Of a stretch of DNA of 64,000 bases, positions 27,288-35,650 are shown in pieces. The stretch comes from Bacillota bacterium. Lineage in GTDB: Bacteria; Bacillota; Clostridia; Acetivibrionales; DSM-1351. The stretch spans positions 159,693 through 223,692 of the forward strand of contig JAEZKZ010000036.1 of the NCBI GenBank assembly GCA_023415305.1, read 5' to 3'. Position 1 is the first letter of the stretch, and every line of letters starts with the position of its first letter. The position numbers and the translations under genes are program-made. The notes below the pieces were generated by a model that did not search any database, was not told the DNA's origin, and was given only the letters and a program-made list of their open reading frames with translations.

Positions 27288-28988
27288 TTACCTGAAATTG
27301 TATTCTGTTACAATGCTTTCTCTTCCATTTACTATGTCATTATAGAATTCATAGAAAGATACTCCCAAAAAGCTACCTGTTATATTAACAACGTTGCGAT
27401 AGCCCAGATTCTGAAGTGCCAAAGTTGCATTGTAGCTGCGCTGACCGGTTCGACAGTGCAAATATACCGGTTTATCTTTGGGAATTTCGTCTGTTCTTTT
27501 CCTGAGTTCGCTTAACGGAATGTTGATTGCTCCTTTGATATGCCCTCTCTTAAACTCATGGACTTCCCTTACATCTATAATGATATTATTACTTTCTACA
27601 AGATCTCTTACCTTATCAACATTTACTTGCTTATAGTCACCATTTAAAAGATTTGAACCTACATATCCCGCATAGTTTACAATATCCTTTGCAGTCGTAA
27701 ACGGAGGCGCGTAGCTGAATTCCAGATCCTTCAAGTCCTCTACTGTTCCACCGAACTTAATGGCAGTAGCAATAATGTCAATGCGTTTTGTAACATCGCC
27801 TTTACCGATTGCCTGAGCTCCCAAAATCTTTCCTGTCGGTGTCTCAAACAATAATTTAAAATGCATTGGTGCTGAATCGGGCATAAGACCTACTTTATCA
27901 GACAAAATAACACGGACAATGTCATAATTTATTTTAATATTAAGTGCCTTGATTAAGGATTCATTTAATCCGGTAGATGCCCCATTATATTCAAATACTT
28001 TTATAGCAGAAGAACCAATATACCCTTTATTCAATGTACTCTTATGATTAATATGATCTGCAACGGACCTTGCCTGCTTTAATGCGGGACCTGCTAATGA
28101 TAATTTTGTCATGGTATGGGTCAAAGCATGATATACTTCAATTGCATCGCCAACTGCATAGATATCCGGGTCATTCGTAAGATAATTTTTGTCTACCTTA
28201 ATGGCACCTGTTTCTCCGATCTCAAGACCGGCTTCTCTTGCAAGATAGGTTTCAGGTGATACACCGATGGCCATTACTACAGCACTGGCATTCACTGTTT
28301 TTCCGGAAGCCAGGACAACTTTATCTTTTTCGAATCTCTCTACTTTATCTCCTACAATTAAATTTACCTTATGATCAATCAGCACTTTATGGAATATTTG
28401 AACCATATCATAATCAAATGGTCTTAATATCTGATTGCTTGCTTCTATCAGTGATACATTATATCCTGCTTCACTTAGGTTTTCAGCAACTTCAACTCCG
28501 ATAAATCCACCACCGATGACCGTTATGTCCTTGGTATACATTTTCTTCACATATTGATTCAATCGATTAATGTCAACCACGTTTCGAACTGTAAATACAT
28601 TTACATTTTCCATACCTGGAAACTTAGGTACAATTGGAGAAGCTCCTAGTGATAATATCAATTTATCGTAATATTCTGTATACTCTTCCTCTGAATCTGT
28701 TCTCTTTACTACTACAGTTTTGTTTTTTCTATCTATTGAAACTACTTCTGAGTTAACGCGTGCATCGATATTATATTGTTTTAAAAACAGCTCCGGACTC
28801 ATTAAAACCAAGTCCTCCGCTTCCTTAACAACTCCACTTAAATGATAAGGAAGCGAACAGTTTGAAAACGACACATGGGGTCCTCTTTCAAACATAATAA
28901 TCTGATCTTCTTCACTATTTCTTCTTAGTCTTGCAGCTGCCGATGCCCCCCCGGCTACTCCGCCAATAATCAATATCTTTCGTCTCAT
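27288..28988 (-). CDS. CoA-disulfide reductase/NADH oxidase fused to a rhodanese domain
   Basis: This 566-residue flavoprotein fusion has a FAD-binding GGVAGGASAAARLRR at 9-23, the single redox cysteine Cys44 in SFSNCSLP, an NAD site IGGGFIGVE and the dimerisation domain ending near residue 445. A C-terminal rhodanese domain (about 465-560) has active-site Cys in YLHCRTGQRS. This CoADR-RHD layout is known from enzymes that reduce CoA disulfide, CoA persulfide or polysulfide with NAD(P)H. It sits between rhodanese and thioredoxin genes, which supports sulfane-sulfur handling. GGGGGG precedes the ATG; the rhodanese gene ends 25 bases upstream. Confidence 0.9.
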   Translation of the reverse strand: MRRKILIIGGVAGGASAAARLRRNSEEDQIIMFERGPHVSFSNCSLPYHLSGVVKEAEDLVLMSPELFLKQYNIDARVNSEVVSIDRKNKTVVVKRTDSEEEYTEYYDKLILSLGASPIVPKFPGMENVNVFTVRNVVDINRLNQYVKKMYTKDITVIGGGFIGVEVAENLSEAGYNVSLIEASNQILRPFDYDMVQIFHKVLIDHKVNLIVGDKVERFEKDKVVLASGKTVNASAVVMAIGVSPETYLAREAGLEIGETGAIKVDKNYLTNDPDIYAVGDAIEVYHALTHTMTKLSLAGPALKQARSVADHINHKSTLNKGYIGSSAIKVFEYNGASTGLNESLIKALNIKINYDIVRVILSDKVGLMPDSAPMHFKLLFETPTGKILGAQAIGKGDVTKRIDIIATAIKFGGTVEDLKDLEFSYAPPFTTAKDIVNYAGYVGSNLLNGDYKQVNVDKVRDLVESNNIIIDVREVHEFKRGHIKGAINIPLSELRKRTDEIPKDKPVYLHCRTGQRSYNATLALQNLGYRNVVNITGSFLGVSFYEFYNDIVNGRESIVTEYNFR

Positions 28989-29013
28989 TATATAACCCCC
29001 CTATGTCTAATAC

Positions 29014-29334
29014 TTATCTTCTATTTGTTCCTACATAGGAACCCATGCCTCCAGCAACATCGATAACATTGAATCCCTGTTTTGAAAGGGCTCTTGTAGT
29101 TCTTCCGCTTCTTCCGCCTGACTGGCACATGATATAGTAAGTCACATCCTTTGCTAAATATTTCTCAGGGCTTGATAACAAATTACCCATTGGGATATTT
29201 TTAGCGGTCTTTAGGCTACCACTTTTATATTCGTACGGTTCTCTTATATCAATTAGCTCAACCTTACCGATAAGGTTATCCATATCATTAACATTAATCA
29301 CATTACTTTCATCGCTTTTTAAGAAATTAAACAT
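29014..29334 (-). CDS. Single-domain rhodanese
   Basis: This 106-residue rhodanese has the DIREPYEYKSGSL motif and the active-site cysteine in MCQSGGRSGRTTRAL. It transfers sulfane sulfur, probably in concert with the CoA-disulfide reductase-rhodanese encoded 25 bases downstream. GGGAGG lies upstream of the ATG. It begins the rhodanese-CoADR unit, whose promoter has a Crp-type box. Two copies of AAGTTAATTT (29370-29379, 29382-29391) lie in the leader and are unexplained. Confidence 0.9.
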   Translation of the reverse strand: MFNFLKSDESNVINVNDMDNLIGKVELIDIREPYEYKSGSLKTAKNIPMGNLLSSPEKYLAKDVTYYIMCQSGGRSGRTTRALSKQGFNVIDVAGGMGSYVGTNRR

Positions 29335-29410
29335 TTTATATACCTCCCAGGTTTTATGAATTTATATTTAAGTTAATTTATAAGTTAATTTTTACTTACC
29401 TTTGATCTTA

Positions 29411-29452
29411 ATTATAATGAATTTCATATTAATTTCCGTGACCAAATCACAG
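29411..29452 (-). promoter_or_regulatory. Crp/Fnr-type box plus -10 of the rhodanese operon
   Basis: A 16-base box (CTGTGATTTGGTCACG on the minus strand, 29452-29437) identical at 13 of 16 positions to the box before thioredoxin stands 20 bases upstream of a perfect TATAAT (29416-29411). The centre falls near -41. The rest of the 303-base gap (29335-29637) holds a leader with direct repeats and the rubrerythrin terminator. Confidence 0.7.
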
Positions 29453-29529
29453 TATATATAAAATGTATACTTTTGCTTTTGATAACTGGAAGAATGACAC
29501 GAAAAAAATTACACTTCCCTAGACAATAA

Positions 29530-29555
29530 AAAATGCACCCTATCAGGTGCATTTT
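29530..29555 (-). terminator. Terminator of the rubrerythrin gene
   Basis: AAAATGCACC (29530-29539) pairs perfectly with GGTGCATTTT (29546-29555). On the minus strand a T-rich tail follows. It lies about 80 bases past the rubrerythrin stop. Confidence 0.88.
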
Positions 29556-29637
29556 ACCAGTATTTATGATGTTTAATTATATTGTTTAATTATATAGCTT
29601 GAATAAAAACCCCTTTTGGGTAATACCATCCTGCTAT

Positions 29638-30198
29638 TTATTTTGGAAATGCTTGAAACAATTCTCTCTTAGCTCCACATACGGGGCATTTATCTGCATG
29701 TTCACCTATTTCAGTATAACCACAAATAGGGCATACATATATGGTTTCATCTCCGATATCTTTTCCGTCTTTTGCCTTTACTTGAGCCTCCTTAAACATC
29801 TTTGCATGAATCTTCTCGGCTTCTAAAGCATAGTGGAAGGATTTTTGTGCATCTTTTTCGTTCTGGAATTTTGCTGTTTCCAGATACACAGGATACATCT
29901 GTTCTATTTCATGAAGCTCTCCATCGATTCCACCCTGCAAGTTCTGCACGATATTTGTGTGCCCAAATATGGCTCCGGCTGTGACAGTAGCATCTCCTAC
30001 CAAGTCCTTCATTACATTAAAATGATTCTTGGCATGTACTCTCTCAGCATATGCAATTGCTTTGAAAAGCCTTCCGGTGTTTGGGTATCCATCCTTCTCA
30101 GCTGACTCTCCCCATATCAGATATCTCATATGAGCAGCACTCTCTCCACCATAGGCTGATCTGAGGAAATCAGCAGTCATTGCGTTATTAACTCCCAT
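29638..30198 (-). CDS. rbr: Rubrerythrin
   Basis: This 186-residue rubrerythrin has an N-terminal four-helix diiron domain (ESAAHMRYLIWGESAEKDGYPNTGR near 15-42 and a second ExxH in the C-terminal helices, HYALEAEKIHAKMF) and a C-terminal rubredoxin-like iron site (CPICGY and CPVCGA). It reduces hydrogen peroxide in anaerobes with electrons from rubredoxin or NADH. AGGAG precedes the ATG. It has its own terminator and probably its own promoter near an AATAATTA inverted repeat at 30215-30239. Confidence 0.93.
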   Translation of the reverse strand: MGVNNAMTADFLRSAYGGESAAHMRYLIWGESAEKDGYPNTGRLFKAIAYAERVHAKNHFNVMKDLVGDATVTAGAIFGHTNIVQNLQGGIDGELHEIEQMYPVYLETAKFQNEKDAQKSFHYALEAEKIHAKMFKEAQVKAKDGKDIGDETIYVCPICGYTEIGEHADKCPVCGAKRELFQAFPK

Positions 30199-30214
30199 TC
30201 TTTACACTCCTAAC

Positions 30215-30239
30215 AATAATTAATATCAAACTAATTATT
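30215..30239. repeat. Inverted repeat upstream of rubrerythrin
   Basis: AATAATTA and TAATTATT form a perfect 8-base inverted repeat with a 9-base spacer just upstream of the rubrerythrin ribosome site. It could be a repressor operator (AT-rich like PerR boxes), but sequence this AT-rich gives such repeats by chance. I see no Crp-type box here. The gap 30199-30497 otherwise holds only the terminator at 30411. Confidence 0.3.
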
Positions 30240-30410
30240 AACTTATTACTCCTATTTTATTCCTGCTCCGATTGAAAAACTCGGGAGAGTCATGTCATAG
30301 TTATAGTTTGAATTTATTTATGATTTCTGTTATTGGATACTAAAATAAAATTTCGATTATTTATTGCTACAAAAGTACTCTCCATATGATAATGTATCAA
30401 ATATTGCAAA

Positions 30411-30453
30411 ATACACCGGCACGAGCAAGTCAGACTTGCTTGTACTGGTGTAT
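30411..30453 (-). terminator. Terminator of the GH125/esterase operon
   Basis: A stem of about 20 pairs runs from ATACACCGG to CTGGTGTAT and continues through AGCAAGT/ACTTGCT, with three G-U type pairs. On the minus strand it is followed by TTTTGC. It lies 45 bases past the SGNH hydrolase stop. Confidence 0.8.
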
Positions 30454-30497
30454 CTCGTTTTGTCAATATAATTGTTTATTTCAATAACACCACATTG

Positions 30498-31139
30498 TTA
30501 AAATTCTATGGCATTCAAGAATGCCTGTGTAAGCACCATATGGCCAATATTATTGGGATGCACGCGATCCCAAGTGAGCATATTGGGGTGGTAATGTGTC
30601 AAAATATTATTAAAAGCTGCCTGGGTATCAACAAAGTATGTATTATACTTCTGTGCAACTGCCTTTACAGCAGCTCCATATTTATCCATCGTTGAGCGCA
30701 TTGGATCATTAGCATTAGGTTCCAGGTAATAGGGTGTCATCAACACCATTCCCTTAAGCAGCGGCTTTGTAGTGCTGACAATTTCCTCAAGTGTACTGGA
30801 ATACTCCTCCAAATAAACATGCTTCTCTGTTTCAAGGGGTAAATCGTATTGACGCCAGACATCATTGATGCCTATCATGATAGATACCCAATCGGGCTTT
30901 TTTTCTATAATATCAGTTTCCCAACGAGCCTTCAATGCCCTGACTGTGTCACCGGAATTCCCCATATTGACAACCCTAATCCGCCGTTCTGGATATCGAG
31001 CAAAAAGTTCAGCTTGAACAAAACTTACATAACCATTTCCAATGGCACCGAAAAGTCCTTCACCCTCCGGCTTTCCCCGACCGCAATCGGTTACCGAATC
31101 ACCTGCCATAATCAATTTACTTCCTGCTTCAATTAACAT
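30498..31139 (-). CDS. SGNH/GDSL-family hydrolase
   Basis: This 213-residue SGNH hydrolase has block I GDSV with the nucleophile Ser15, block II GNSG, block III GIND and block V DRVHPN with the catalytic Asp and His. It has no signal peptide. Such enzymes deacylate sugars or lipids; beside a GH125 mannosidase and an alpha/beta esterase it probably removes acetyl groups from imported glycans. GGGGAG precedes the ATG. It is the last gene of the operon. Confidence 0.85.
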   Translation of the reverse strand: MLIEAGSKLIMAGDSVTDCGRGKPEGEGLFGAIGNGYVSFVQAELFARYPERRIRVVNMGNSGDTVRALKARWETDIIEKKPDWVSIMIGINDVWRQYDLPLETEKHVYLEEYSSTLEEIVSTTKPLLKGMVLMTPYYLEPNANDPMRSTMDKYGAAVKAVAQKYNTYFVDTQAAFNNILTHYHPNMLTWDRVHPNNIGHMVLTQAFLNAIEF

Positions 31140-31194
31140 AATTATTCACTCCCCGTATGGATTTAAGAGTATCGCTATATAATGCCCCAATTAT

Positions 31195-31941
31195 TTATAC
31201 TGCTTCAAAATCTCCAAACACCCTTTTTAACCAATTTACACTTAAATCAAACCAATTTGCAACATCATGATTGATACCTGTGACAGAACCTGATGATGTA
31301 TGGCTCTTTGCCAGCGATAATCCATGCTTCCCGCTCAAAAACACATGAGCCTCAAACGGAATTTCTGCTTCGCTAAGCGCATCAATAAACTTTATTGTAT
31401 TTCGAACAGGAACAGTACTGTCATCAAAGGTCGTAAATATGAATGCAGGTGGTGTATTGCAATCTACTTTATCATCAAGGCCCGGTACCGGCTTCGCCAA
31501 TATGGAGCTAATTTCTTCCAATATACAGGGATAGCCCAGTATCATGGCATTTGGCTTATTTTTTCCTATTGTAGAGAGTGCTGCTGCCAGATGTCCGCCT
31601 GCAGAAAATCCCACTACTGCTATCTTATCGCAATCAACTGACCATACCTCACTGTTCTTACGTATTATCTCCATTGCCGCTTCAGCATCATAAAGTGGAT
31701 TTGGCCACTCTGCATTATTGTCAGTAGAATAACGAAGAACAAATGCATGATACCCTTCTGCAAGATATGCCATTGCAATTGGTTCTGCTTCCCGATCAGA
31801 ACACCATTTGTATGCTCCACCTGGAAATATCAATACAGCCGGGCGCAATCTGATATTTTTGAATTCATCGGAAGAATCCAGCAAATAAGTTGTAAGTGTC
31901 ACACTATTCTCTTTATTAATTTCTATAACCTCAGATTTCAT
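31195..31941 (-). CDS. Alpha/beta hydrolase, acetyl esterase-like
   Basis: This 248-residue alpha/beta hydrolase of the BD-FAE/acetyl-xylan-esterase-like type has an oxyanion region FPGGAYKW, the nucleophile elbow GFSAGGH near residue 117, an acidic residue in FTTFDDSTVP and a late His in SGKHGLS. It has no signal peptide. It lies between the GH4 remnant and the SGNH gene and probably works on acylated sugars. AGAGGAG precedes the ATG. Confidence 0.82.
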   Translation of the reverse strand: MKSEVIEINKENSVTLTTYLLDSSDEFKNIRLRPAVLIFPGGAYKWCSDREAEPIAMAYLAEGYHAFVLRYSTDNNAEWPNPLYDAEAAMEIIRKNSEVWSVDCDKIAVVGFSAGGHLAAALSTIGKNKPNAMILGYPCILEEISSILAKPVPGLDDKVDCNTPPAFIFTTFDDSTVPVRNTIKFIDALSEAEIPFEAHVFLSGKHGLSLAKSHTSSGSVTGINHDVANWFDLSVNWLKRVFGDFEAV

Positions 31942-31982
31942 TCTTGTTACTCCTCTCGCATTTATCGGCCATTTGCAGCCTT

Positions 31983-32342
31983 TTACTTAGTATACATCGC
32001 CATATATAGACCATGAGCAGCAATTAATTCATCGCACATTTTAACAATATCGTCGATGGATAGTTCTGCTGCCGTATGTGGATCCAGCATGGCTGCTTGA
32101 TAGATGTTCTCGATTTTTCTCGTACGAGCTGCTCCAATGGTCATCAGCTGAGTGTTGATATTGGTCATATTCATGGCTGCCAATTGTACTGGAAGTCTGC
32201 CCACATGGCATGGATGTATCCCCTTATTGTCTACCAGACAAGGTGCCTCAACACAAGCATCTACAGGAAGATTATCAATCAATCCATGATTCAGCACGTT
32301 GCCCCCGATTTTTACTACTGGACCGTCTGTGATTGCTTCCAT
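31983..32342 (-). pseudogene. C-terminal fragment of a GH4 alpha-galactosidase/glucosidase
   Basis: This 119-residue open frame matches only the C-terminal quarter of GH4 enzymes such as MelA: NHGLIDNLPVDACVEAPCLV, then LPVQLAAMNMTNINTQ and the final AMLDPHTAAELSIDDI. The NAD-binding Rossmann part, the metal-binding Cys-His region and most of the enzyme are missing, against a usual length near 430-480. No ribosome site precedes its ATG. The GH125 stop lies only 30 bases upstream, so the deletion joins the two genes. It is a remnant and should be inactive. Confidence 0.82.
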
Positions 32343-32372
32343 TATTTATCTATTTTGTATTAATAGCAACTA

Positions 32373-33656
32373 TTAGACTTTTTTCGATTCCTTAGCATTA
32401 TTGACACTCTGTAAAACAAGCTCGCTGAACATACTGTTTGCCCAAGCAAACCACTCTCTTGTATATATACTGGGGTCATCTTTAGAAAAACTCTCATGCA
32501 TATAACCTGTACCCGCATCAGTGGCTTGAATCATTTCAAGCAATTCATTCTTTTCCTGACTATCAATTGAAGTCAAAAACTGCACAATCAGCCCAATATG
32601 CCAAATATACCCCTTAGGTGTATGAGGACTTCCAATTCCCTTTGCATATTCTCCCTCATAAAAGTAAGGATTCTTCTGGCTAAGAATATACCTTCGTGTA
32701 TTCTGATACCTTTTGTCAGATACATCACAATAGTTGAGATAAGGGGCTGAAAGAAGGCTTGGTACATTTGCATCATCCATCAGGTTGTAATGTCCGAGCC
32801 CATCAACTTCATATGCATATACTTCACCGTACTCCGGATCATTGATAACTCCATACTTGTTGATACCTTCATCAATTTCCTGTTTTAATGTCTTAGCTTC
32901 TAAAGCCAAACTAGTGTCATCGTATATCAATTGTGCCATTTCTTCTATATATCCAAGCACAGTGACCGCAAACATATTAGCTGGAATATTATATCCATAC
33001 TCACAAGCATCATCGCTTGGCCTGAAGCCCGACCAGGTCATACCCGTGTACCCTGTTCTTGTTCCTGCACCACTATTGGCTAATGTATCGCTTTCAGGAC
33101 AGTTCAGCCTTGTGAATCGGTAACTGGACATTTCATCATGTCTTTGTTCCGTTTTCCAAAGCTTTATAATACTCATTAACACACTTTTGAATGAATCATC
33201 AAAGATATCACTGCTGCCTACCGCTTTCCAGTATAGGTAAGCCAATCTTATGGGATGACATAATGAATCCACTTCATATTTACGTTCCCATATCCATGGA
33301 TTTTGTTCTGTTATATCATCCTGGTGTCCTTGACCATTAGGTTCTCTATTAAATGCATTTGCATATGGGTCTATAGATATGTACATAAACTGTTTTTTAA
33401 TAAGACCCTCAATTACTTTTCTGACTTCTTGGTCCTTTTGTAGCAAATCAATATAATGCATAACCTGCTGTGAAGAATCTCGCAACCACATGGCAGGAAT
33501 ATCTCCTGTTATAATAAATGTTGAGCCATCCTCCATTATTTCTGTGGTTGTAAGTAAAGTGTTTGTATAACAATTAGAAAACAACTCTGCCATTTTAGGG
33601 CTTAGCTTTTTGGAAATTGTTTCAACTGTTTCAAGTACTGTCTTAGGTAAATTCAA
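32373..33656 (-). CDS. GH125 exo-alpha-mannosidase
   Basis: This protein of about 427 residues fits GH125, inverting exo-alpha-1,6-mannosidases acting on N-glycan or mannan branches. Evidence is TGDIPAMWLRDSSQQVMHYI near the N-terminus, DDITEQNPW, FRPSDDACEYGYNIPANMFA and GYMHESFSKDDP. There is no signal peptide. The ATG at 33680 has no ribosome site, while GGAGGGGAGG lies just inside it and fits a TTG start at 33656, giving MNLPKTVLETV; I use that start with moderate confidence. It follows the two permease genes and predicts a mannose-containing cargo for the importer. Confidence 0.88.
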   Translation of the reverse strand: MNLPKTVLETVETISKKLSPKMAELFSNCYTNTLLTTTEIMEDGSTFIITGDIPAMWLRDSSQQVMHYIDLLQKDQEVRKVIEGLIKKQFMYISIDPYANAFNREPNGQGHQDDITEQNPWIWERKYEVDSLCHPIRLAYLYWKAVGSSDIFDDSFKSVLMSIIKLWKTEQRHDEMSSYRFTRLNCPESDTLANSGAGTRTGYTGMTWSGFRPSDDACEYGYNIPANMFAVTVLGYIEEMAQLIYDDTSLALEAKTLKQEIDEGINKYGVINDPEYGEVYAYEVDGLGHYNLMDDANVPSLLSAPYLNYCDVSDKRYQNTRRYILSQKNPYFYEGEYAKGIGSPHTPKGYIWHIGLIVQFLTSIDSQEKNELLEMIQATDAGTGYMHESFSKDDPSIYTREWFAWANSMFSELVLQSVNNAKESKKV

Positions 33657-33726
33657 TTGTTCACCCTCCCCTCCAAACATTAGTTTGTATAAAATTTTAT
33701 CTACAGATTATTGAAGTAACTAATTT

Positions 33727-34614
33727 CTATCCCTTTATTGACCCTATCATAACACCCTTTACAAAATATTTTTGTAAAAATGGATAAACGCATAGGATGG
33801 GAACCGTCGCAATAACAATAGTAGAATATTGAACAAGTGTACGATAAGCACTTTCTCCGTATGATCCTAACGAAGCCATCTTAACCATAGAGTTCTTATC
33901 ACCTGAAATTAGTATTTCTCTCAATACAAGTTGAAGTGGATACAAGTTCTTATCCCTTAGAAGTATAGAAGCATTGAACCAAGAATTCCACATACCAACT
34001 GCGTAGAACAATAACATAACTGCCATTATTGCCTTTGAAACAGGTAATATTATTTTAATCAGAATAGTAAAGTCATTAGCGCCGTCAATCTTTGCTGACT
34101 CCTCAAGGCTGTCGGGAATTTCGGCAAAAGAGGTTCTCATAATTATAAGATTATAGGAACTTATAGCTGACGGAAGTACGATTGCCCATATTGTATTTAA
34201 CATGTGCATATCCTTCATCAGCAAATAGAATGGAACAAGTCCACCTTGAAAAAACATAGTAATTATAATAAGAATCATTATCGGTTTTGCAAAGTATACT
34301 CGTTTACGTGACAATGCATAAGCTCCAAGTGTAGTCAAAACTAAGCTGATAAATGTACCTAACACCACATAAATAATGGTATTTATGTATCCCGTTTTAA
34401 TACTCGGATTATCTAATACAAGCGAATAACCTTTCAATGTAAATCCCAGAGGTGCAAGGAGAACCCCCTGATGTGAAATCAATCTGTTTGGTTCACTTAC
34501 CGAAGCAAATATGACATATAACATTGGATAAATACAAATCAAGGATAATAGTGACAAAAATACTATATTAAAGCAGTCAAATACTTTTTCGCTGGTTTTG
34601 CGTTTGATAGCCAT
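33727..34614 (-). CDS. Sugar ABC transporter permease, LplC type
   Basis: This 295-residue permease has six membrane segments and the EAA loop LEESAKIDGANDFTILIKIIL. The ATG at 34614 has AAGGAGG upstream; the longer frame from 34671 overlaps the previous gene and lacks one. It follows the LplB-type gene by 10 bases and precedes the GH125 gene. No ATPase is encoded nearby, so a shared ATPase is assumed. Confidence 0.9.
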   Translation of the reverse strand: MAIKRKTSEKVFDCFNIVFLSLLSLICIYPMLYVIFASVSEPNRLISHQGVLLAPLGFTLKGYSLVLDNPSIKTGYINTIIYVVLGTFISLVLTTLGAYALSRKRVYFAKPIMILIIITMFFQGGLVPFYLLMKDMHMLNTIWAIVLPSAISSYNLIIMRTSFAEIPDSLEESAKIDGANDFTILIKIILPVSKAIMAVMLLFYAVGMWNSWFNASILLRDKNLYPLQLVLREILISGDKNSMVKMASLGSYGESAYRTLVQYSTIVIATVPILCVYPFLQKYFVKGVMIGSIKG

Positions 34615-34624
34615 ATTAACCTCC

Positions 34625-35554
34625 TTAGAACAAGCTCGATTCTGAGAATTTTTTTGAAAGCTTGTTGGCAACTATAAGGAATACCAGATTTATTACTGAA
34701 TTAAATAGACCTACTGCTGCACTATAACTGTAGCCAAATTCCAGTAGTCCTTTTCTATAGACATATGTAGAAATAACATCAGCTGTTTTATATGTAATAG
34801 GATTATACAGAAGGATAATTTTTTCATATCCAACATTCATCATACTGCCTAGTCTGAGAATCAGGAGGATAATCATTGTTGATGATATACATGGAAGAGT
34901 AATATGCAAGGTTTGCCTCCACTTTCCTGCACCATCTACTATTGCTGCCTCATACAGACTCGGATCGATGCCTGAAATGGCAGCAAGATAAATTATACTA
35001 CCCCAACCAACTCCCTGCCATATATTGCTAGCAACGTATATTGTTCTAAAAAGATCGGCATTTCCTAACATATTGGCTTTTTCAAATCCAAATAATGAAA
35101 ATACTTCTGTTATTAATCCCTCAGTAGATACAAAATCTTTAATGATACCGCAAACTACCACCATAGCAACAAAGTATGGAAGATATGTTAATGTCTGAAC
35201 TGTACTTTTAATATACTTACCCTTAAGCTCATTTAATAAGAGAGCAAGGATAATTGGTGCCGGGAATCCCCAGATAATATCATAAATACTAACCAAAAAC
35301 GTGTTTTTAATAATTCTGCCAAAATATACATCATTAAAAAAATCTTTAAAGTGCTCGAACCCAACCCATGGACTTCCTAAAATGCCCAAAGCAGGTTTAA
35401 AGTCCTTAAAAGCAATTACTGATCCATACATAGGCAAATACATAAATACTATATACCATAGGATAACCGGAATAAGCATTAGATAAATATACTTATTCCT
35501 TCTGATATCTTTTATTATAAAATCTTTGCTTACAGGCGTTTTTCTCTTTAGCAT
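34625..35554 (-). CDS. Sugar ABC transporter permease, LplB type
   Basis: This 309-residue permease has the first membrane helix near residues 22-44 (YIYLMLIPVILWYIVFMYLP) and the EAA loop LYEAAIVDGAGKWRQTLHI. I use the ATG at 35554, behind GTGGAGGG, instead of the longer frame from 35617. A stem-loop at 35578-35624 separates it from the binding-protein gene. Confidence 0.9.
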   Translation of the reverse strand: MLKRKTPVSKDFIIKDIRRNKYIYLMLIPVILWYIVFMYLPMYGSVIAFKDFKPALGILGSPWVGFEHFKDFFNDVYFGRIIKNTFLVSIYDIIWGFPAPIILALLLNELKGKYIKSTVQTLTYLPYFVAMVVVCGIIKDFVSTEGLITEVFSLFGFEKANMLGNADLFRTIYVASNIWQGVGWGSIIYLAAISGIDPSLYEAAIVDGAGKWRQTLHITLPCISSTMIILLILRLGSMMNVGYEKIILLYNPITYKTADVISTYVYRKGLLEFGYSYSAAVGLFNSVINLVFLIVANKLSKKFSESSLF

Positions 35555-35577
35555 GCAAACTCCCTCCACATTGTAGA

Positions 35578-35624
35578 CAGATATACGGAGGCAATACAAA
35601 GAACTGCACGCCTCCATATGTCTG
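35578..35624 (-). promoter_or_regulatory. Stem-loop between binding-protein and permease genes
   Basis: CAGATATACGGAGGC pairs with GCCTCCATATGTCTG with two mismatches or bulges. It starts 26 bases past the binding-protein stop and has no T run. It is best read as an mRNA-stabilising or partial-termination hairpin that lets the binding protein be made in excess. Confidence 0.6.
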
Positions 35625-35650
35625 CAACAACATTCTTAACAATCCGTCAA

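Noticed and set aside
30215..30239. PerR box upstream of rubrerythrin
   Set aside because: The repeat is AT-only and its spacing does not match the PerR consensus, so I list it only as an inverted repeat.
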